The notes below the pieces were generated by a model. It searched no databases. It was given only the letters and a program-made list of their open reading frames with translations, and was not told the origin of the DNA. Shown here piece after piece: positions 59,928 to 64,000 of a DNA stretch of 64,000 nucleotides. This DNA is from Nomia melanderi (Eukaryota > Arthropoda > Insecta > Hymenoptera > Halictidae). Each line of letters begins with the position of its first letter. Within the stretch, counting starts at the first letter, position 1. The stretch is from contig NC_135007.1 of the NCBI RefSeq assembly GCF_051020985.1, positions 13,357,501 through 13,421,500 of the forward strand, given 5' to 3'. A program made the translations under genes and the position numbers.

Positions 59928-62900
59928 GCTGCGGGGGAAGGAACTCTATTAGACGGCCGCGGCGGACCTCCCCCGTCCGCCGCGGGGATGAATTATCGCG
60001 TATGCAAATTGAAAAAGATAATGGGCACGGTTGCGCGCTAGTGTCATTCCGATCGGCCGGTGATTACGGCCGCGGAGTTATTACCGACGGATCACGGACG
60101 TTCTCGGATCTCGCCGTGAATAAACTGTGTTCGAACGACTGCGTAATGATACTTATTTCCTGCCGTTCGCGGTGGAATCTCGCGAAGGAAAGGGGGGCGT
60201 GAGGGGAGGGGGCGGGGCGGGCAACAATCGGTGAAATTGACGGAAAGAATCTCTCTTTCCCTCTGTTCCTCCCCGTTTTGCCCGGACCGCGGATAGAATT
60301 CAAATTTATCGGGCGTGGAGGCTTTGAAGGCGCGCGCGCCGTTGACTGTCGCCGTTCGCCGGTCCCATCGCTGGGAATTCCGCGGTTTTAATGCCCGCGA
60401 TAGAGACGAACCAAGAATTCGGCGCACGCCGCGCCTCGACGGGAATGCGTGTCTTATCTAGCCCGTATTTGCTTCTCTGTTGCAGACTCCTGCGAGCCGG
60501 TTGCGGACCGACCTTACGGTGAGTGACTCATTTGATCTTGATCCTTTAGAAATTGGAGGTTTCATGGATCGCGCGCTTGATAAGGAGAAGACGCTTGGGA
60601 CGGTAAGAGGAATGTTTAGTTGCGCGCTTTGTCTATGGAACATGAAGTTAACGTGATTGAATTGTTCGGGATGATGGAGCTGATAAGGAGTTCTTGAAGT
60701 GTTCGAGGTTCGCGGAGGCTTATGTTTGGAATACTCGGGACAGAGTAGACTGTGCGTTGAATTTTAATTGCTTATTTGCAACTTTGTACTCTAGATAAGT
60801 TTCATGTTATCAGTATTATGAAAGTCTTTTTATAAAATCGAAAATGCATTTATTGACATTTAGCTTGACTTATGCTTGAACCTCTGTGTATCTCGATCCA
60901 TTCAATAATTTCTGAGAGCATCCTTAGTCTTCGATAATTGTGATAGATACAGCTTTGATCTTGTAGGTCAATATTTAAAGAATTTACAATCGCCAACTGG
61001 ATCCTCCCAACCGCCTTCTTTCTGTCAACGCACAATATTTACGACTGCCAATGAAAGAAAACAAATATTTCGGAACGTTCCTCGTCTATTTCTCGAGCCG
61101 GTGTCTTCCGCGAGCAGAAAAACTGTCAGACCGGCCATTACGCGAGTCGTAGCGATTCGAGGGCCGTTTTCCATTCAGCTCGGACGGCCATTCCGCGCGG
61201 CCGCGATTGCGAAACGCGAACGATGTAACGGAGAAACGGCGGGCCCGATATCCCGGTCACTTCTTCTCTCACGCGGCTGCGCGGGCTCGGCGTTTCCACC
61301 TTTTTTTGGTTTTATTACCTGGAAACCTCATGGCCCGAGGTTTATGCAAACGCGTAAATTAGATCGGATTCTCGGAACCGGCGCCGTTTCAGATAGAAAG
61401 CGCGACCGCTCCTTTACGTCCTCTCGCTTTCGACTCGGGGAACGATTCGCCGCGGTTTCCGCCCGCGAAATTCTGCGTTCGGCGCCTCCCAACCCTTCGG
61501 TGCAATTTTTGTGAAAGTCGGCTCTGGGAGAGCACCTGTATACGAGGAAGACAAAGGATCGTAAAAGTACGTCAATCTAAACTGCACTCTTCACGAGTCT
61601 AGATGTTCGTAAACGGCTAACACACCTTTAATTCCTTCCGTCGAATAGGCAATTGTAACACAAAGAAATCTTATTGTCTCGCATTGTAAACTACGAAAAC
61701 CAGAAACATTTTCTACAAGTCACCAAGAACTAAAAATCTCGAAACCTCGATTAAACCGTCAATTATCCAACGGACTCTCTCAAATTTCCCCGCGGAAGGG
61801 TAAATCACCCCTATCAAGCACCTCACGTCGCAAAACACCTTGCCCGCTGCCGGTGCACCGCGAATATCAGCTAATTACTGAAAAAGCACCAGACAAATCG
61901 CGGCCAAACGTTCCCAACCGATTCGCCGCAGTGGGGTGTATGGTTTCCGTGGTCCAGGCGTCTTCTTGTTGACATCAAGGGTACGTTAGGGGGCGGTAAA
62001 AAGTCGCGCGGCATCCGGTCGTCCGTCGTCCGCGCGAGCAGTCGTAAAATTCAGCGTTATGCGATTCGGGGCCTGTGTTTTGTCCTTCTTTCGAGATTAT
62101 GATTACCCCAGCAGCCACCGTGGCTAATATCACGCAATAAGCACGCTGCCCTCGAGAAGACCACCTTCCGTCTCCACCGCACCCCCTGCCGCCCGTTCGT
62201 TCTTCTCTGTCCCTCGGCTAGGCCCGCGTTCGCTGCCTCCTTTTCTCAGGTATATATAATATGTGCCACGAAACCGTGGCGTAAACGGGTATCCGGTGGA
62301 AACGCCGGGTCCTGGTGGCAGAAGAAAGGAGGCAGCATCGGCGGGACAGGGACGGAGGTCCCATCAAACGAGCCGCAGAACCCCGAGCGAGGTCATCTCC
62401 GGGCTTTCCTGGAGCGACTTCATCTCCACGGTCCGCGGTCGGCCGGACGCCGCAGGAATTTCAGGGAGCCAAGAGCTGATAATTTTTATTATGCGTTTCA
62501 TTCCGCCCCCGGGTGGCTTTACTGTTCGTCGGTCCACGGGGCCGAGGGGGATATTTATTGGCCGATACAGCCGGTTTACACCCGTTCCGGCGTTATCTGC
62601 CGGACGAACGGGATCGTCGCTAATGTAACAAATTTCGTAACGACCGCGTTCGTCTCTCGCTGCGGGCATTACGCCGTTTGATAACTAATTCGCCGCGGCA
62701 ACGGCCGTTTAAAGGCTCGTCACTCCGTCCCGCCGGTGATACGTATTTAAGGAGACTCCGGCGGACGGTCGATTAAGTACGCTTATGAAACGCGCCCGGG
62801 CAGCCCGCGCTGCGAGTAAAAAGACATTAAAAGGCCCCGGGAATTCGAGCGGGGCTCGTATTCGACGGTTTATCTGCCGGTGTAAAAAGGCTCGGTGCTT

Positions 62901-63449
62901 TTCAGCGCTGCGAGGGGACGCGGCCTCCGCTGATCACGATGACGTGGCGCGTGCGAAAGATGCTCGCGAGGGGTGGCCGCGATTTCTCGAGCAACAGGTC
63001 CCGGTTATGAGAGTGTAAAGCGTTTTCAAGCCGACCGACCCCTAGAGGGGTGTGATTCCCGCGCGAGAATCCGACGCTCGCCGCGGAAAGGGACGAATCT
63101 TGTCCGCGGGGGGTCCTCTCACGACGAACCTCGTTCCTGCCCGTGAAACGGGGATCGCTGTGTGCGTGCGTGCGTGTGCGACGAGCGTCGGCACGTCGTG
63201 TAACGGGGGTGGCCTGCGACCCCAGACACGGGGGTGGCTGACAGCCGATTAGGACGAGACGGGAGGGCCCCCACGGAAAACTTAAAATAACATCGCTCGA
63301 TCATCCGGGTGTCTTCGCCGACAGCCGACTAGGCTACTCTTGTATTCAGCCTGTCCCCTCTTCGAGGGCCTGCGGCTGAACTAGACGCGACCTTCTCAGC
63401 GGGTACCTTTCGATCGAGGTCGTATTACCGGCGATCTGTCTTTCAGAGT

Positions 63450-63810
63450 ATCCTTCTTCCGGTTTGCGAGAGGAAGGATGCAGAGTTAGGGGATGCTTTA
63501 GCCTCAGAGGGGTTCGATGGAATTGATCCTGTTTCGAATTATTTCGCTGTGGGTTATAGTAGATTCTTGGTGGAATTGAGTGAACTAAAGCTGGGATTAT
63601 CTAGTTTCGTTTGATAGAGTCTGGGAGATAAATTGTTATTCAATAGAATGATTAGAATAATGAAGTGTCTTGTAGAACTCCAGAGAACTTTCAGAACTCC
63701 TTCATCTCACTCAACACTCCCAGAACAATACATCCTCATTTCCCTCAACCTTAAAAAAGCAAGAACTAACGCATCCATACAAATGCTCGTGTCAGTCCCT
63801 CATTCAAAAT
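63450..63810. other. G/T-rich to C/A-rich strand switch
   Basis: From about 63450 to 63670 the + strand is rich in G and T; from about 63680 to 63810 it is rich in C and A with few G. The change takes place within roughly 20 bases. No gene recognised on either side. Confidence 0.5.
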
Positions 63811-64000
63811 AACACTCCATCCACCGAAGCGTCCGATGGATTCGTATCACCTTCCATTCCCAGTAATTGCCGGCGCGCGCAGGCAGAAGGGAATTCCTCC
63901 ATAACGAGGTCGAATCGGGCGTAATACCATCCCGCCGAAGATACCAGAAGTCGAAGAGCCGTACGGTCAGTCCCTCTATGGCCGATCTCCTTCCATTTCC

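Overview
This is eukaryotic DNA, most likely from an insect and probably an aculeate hymenopteran (bee, ant or wasp). The points in favour are CpG that is not depleted, a mosaic of GC-rich and AT-rich blocks of a few hundred bases, small TTAA-bounded repeats of piggyBac-MITE type, and one glutamine-rich coding exon of the kind seen in insect developmental transcription factors. The species cannot be fixed from the sequence. No bacterial, viral, CRISPR, rRNA or tRNA feature was found.

Layout. 1-6.8 kb is non-coding with a G19 run. 6.8-8.7 kb is an AT-rich island. It holds a small TTAA element (6860-7054), a compact promoter-like cluster (YY1/Pho-type site plus two CACGTG boxes, 7738-7824), a candidate short spliced transcription unit (about 7840-8379) and four evenly spaced TAAT motifs (8637-8700). 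8.7-20.6 kb is non-coding, with one degenerate MITE at 11054. 20.63-21.03 kb carries a diverged tandem duplication of a promoter-like block (CCAAT, TTTAAAGCGCC, ACTGCGCATGC, then an identical 16-mer). 22.1-24.7 kb is a CpG-rich domain with a long CT/GA microsatellite, a CAC repeat and the only convincing coding exon of the window (about 23640-24666, + strand). That exon encodes Q-rich tracts, a PLDFS sequence resembling a CtBP-binding motif and an acidic serine cluster, and ends at a consensus GTGAGT donor. From 24667 to the end of the window no second coding exon is recognised, so at least 39 kb behaves as one very large intron or as non-coding DNA downstream. It contains MITEs, a long CAAAYYT-type minisatellite (46.54-46.97 kb) bracketed by two diverged copies of a 75-bp element, simple repeats, and tracts with strong strand asymmetry.

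Interpretation. The window looks like the 5' part and first long intron of a developmental transcriptional regulator. E93/Mblk-1 is the best guess, held weakly: it rests on domain-style resemblance (Q-rich region plus a CtBP-like motif), and the diagnostic Pipsqueak-type HTH domains are not in the window. Most long open frames here arise because GC-rich DNA has few stop codons, and they are not reported as genes.
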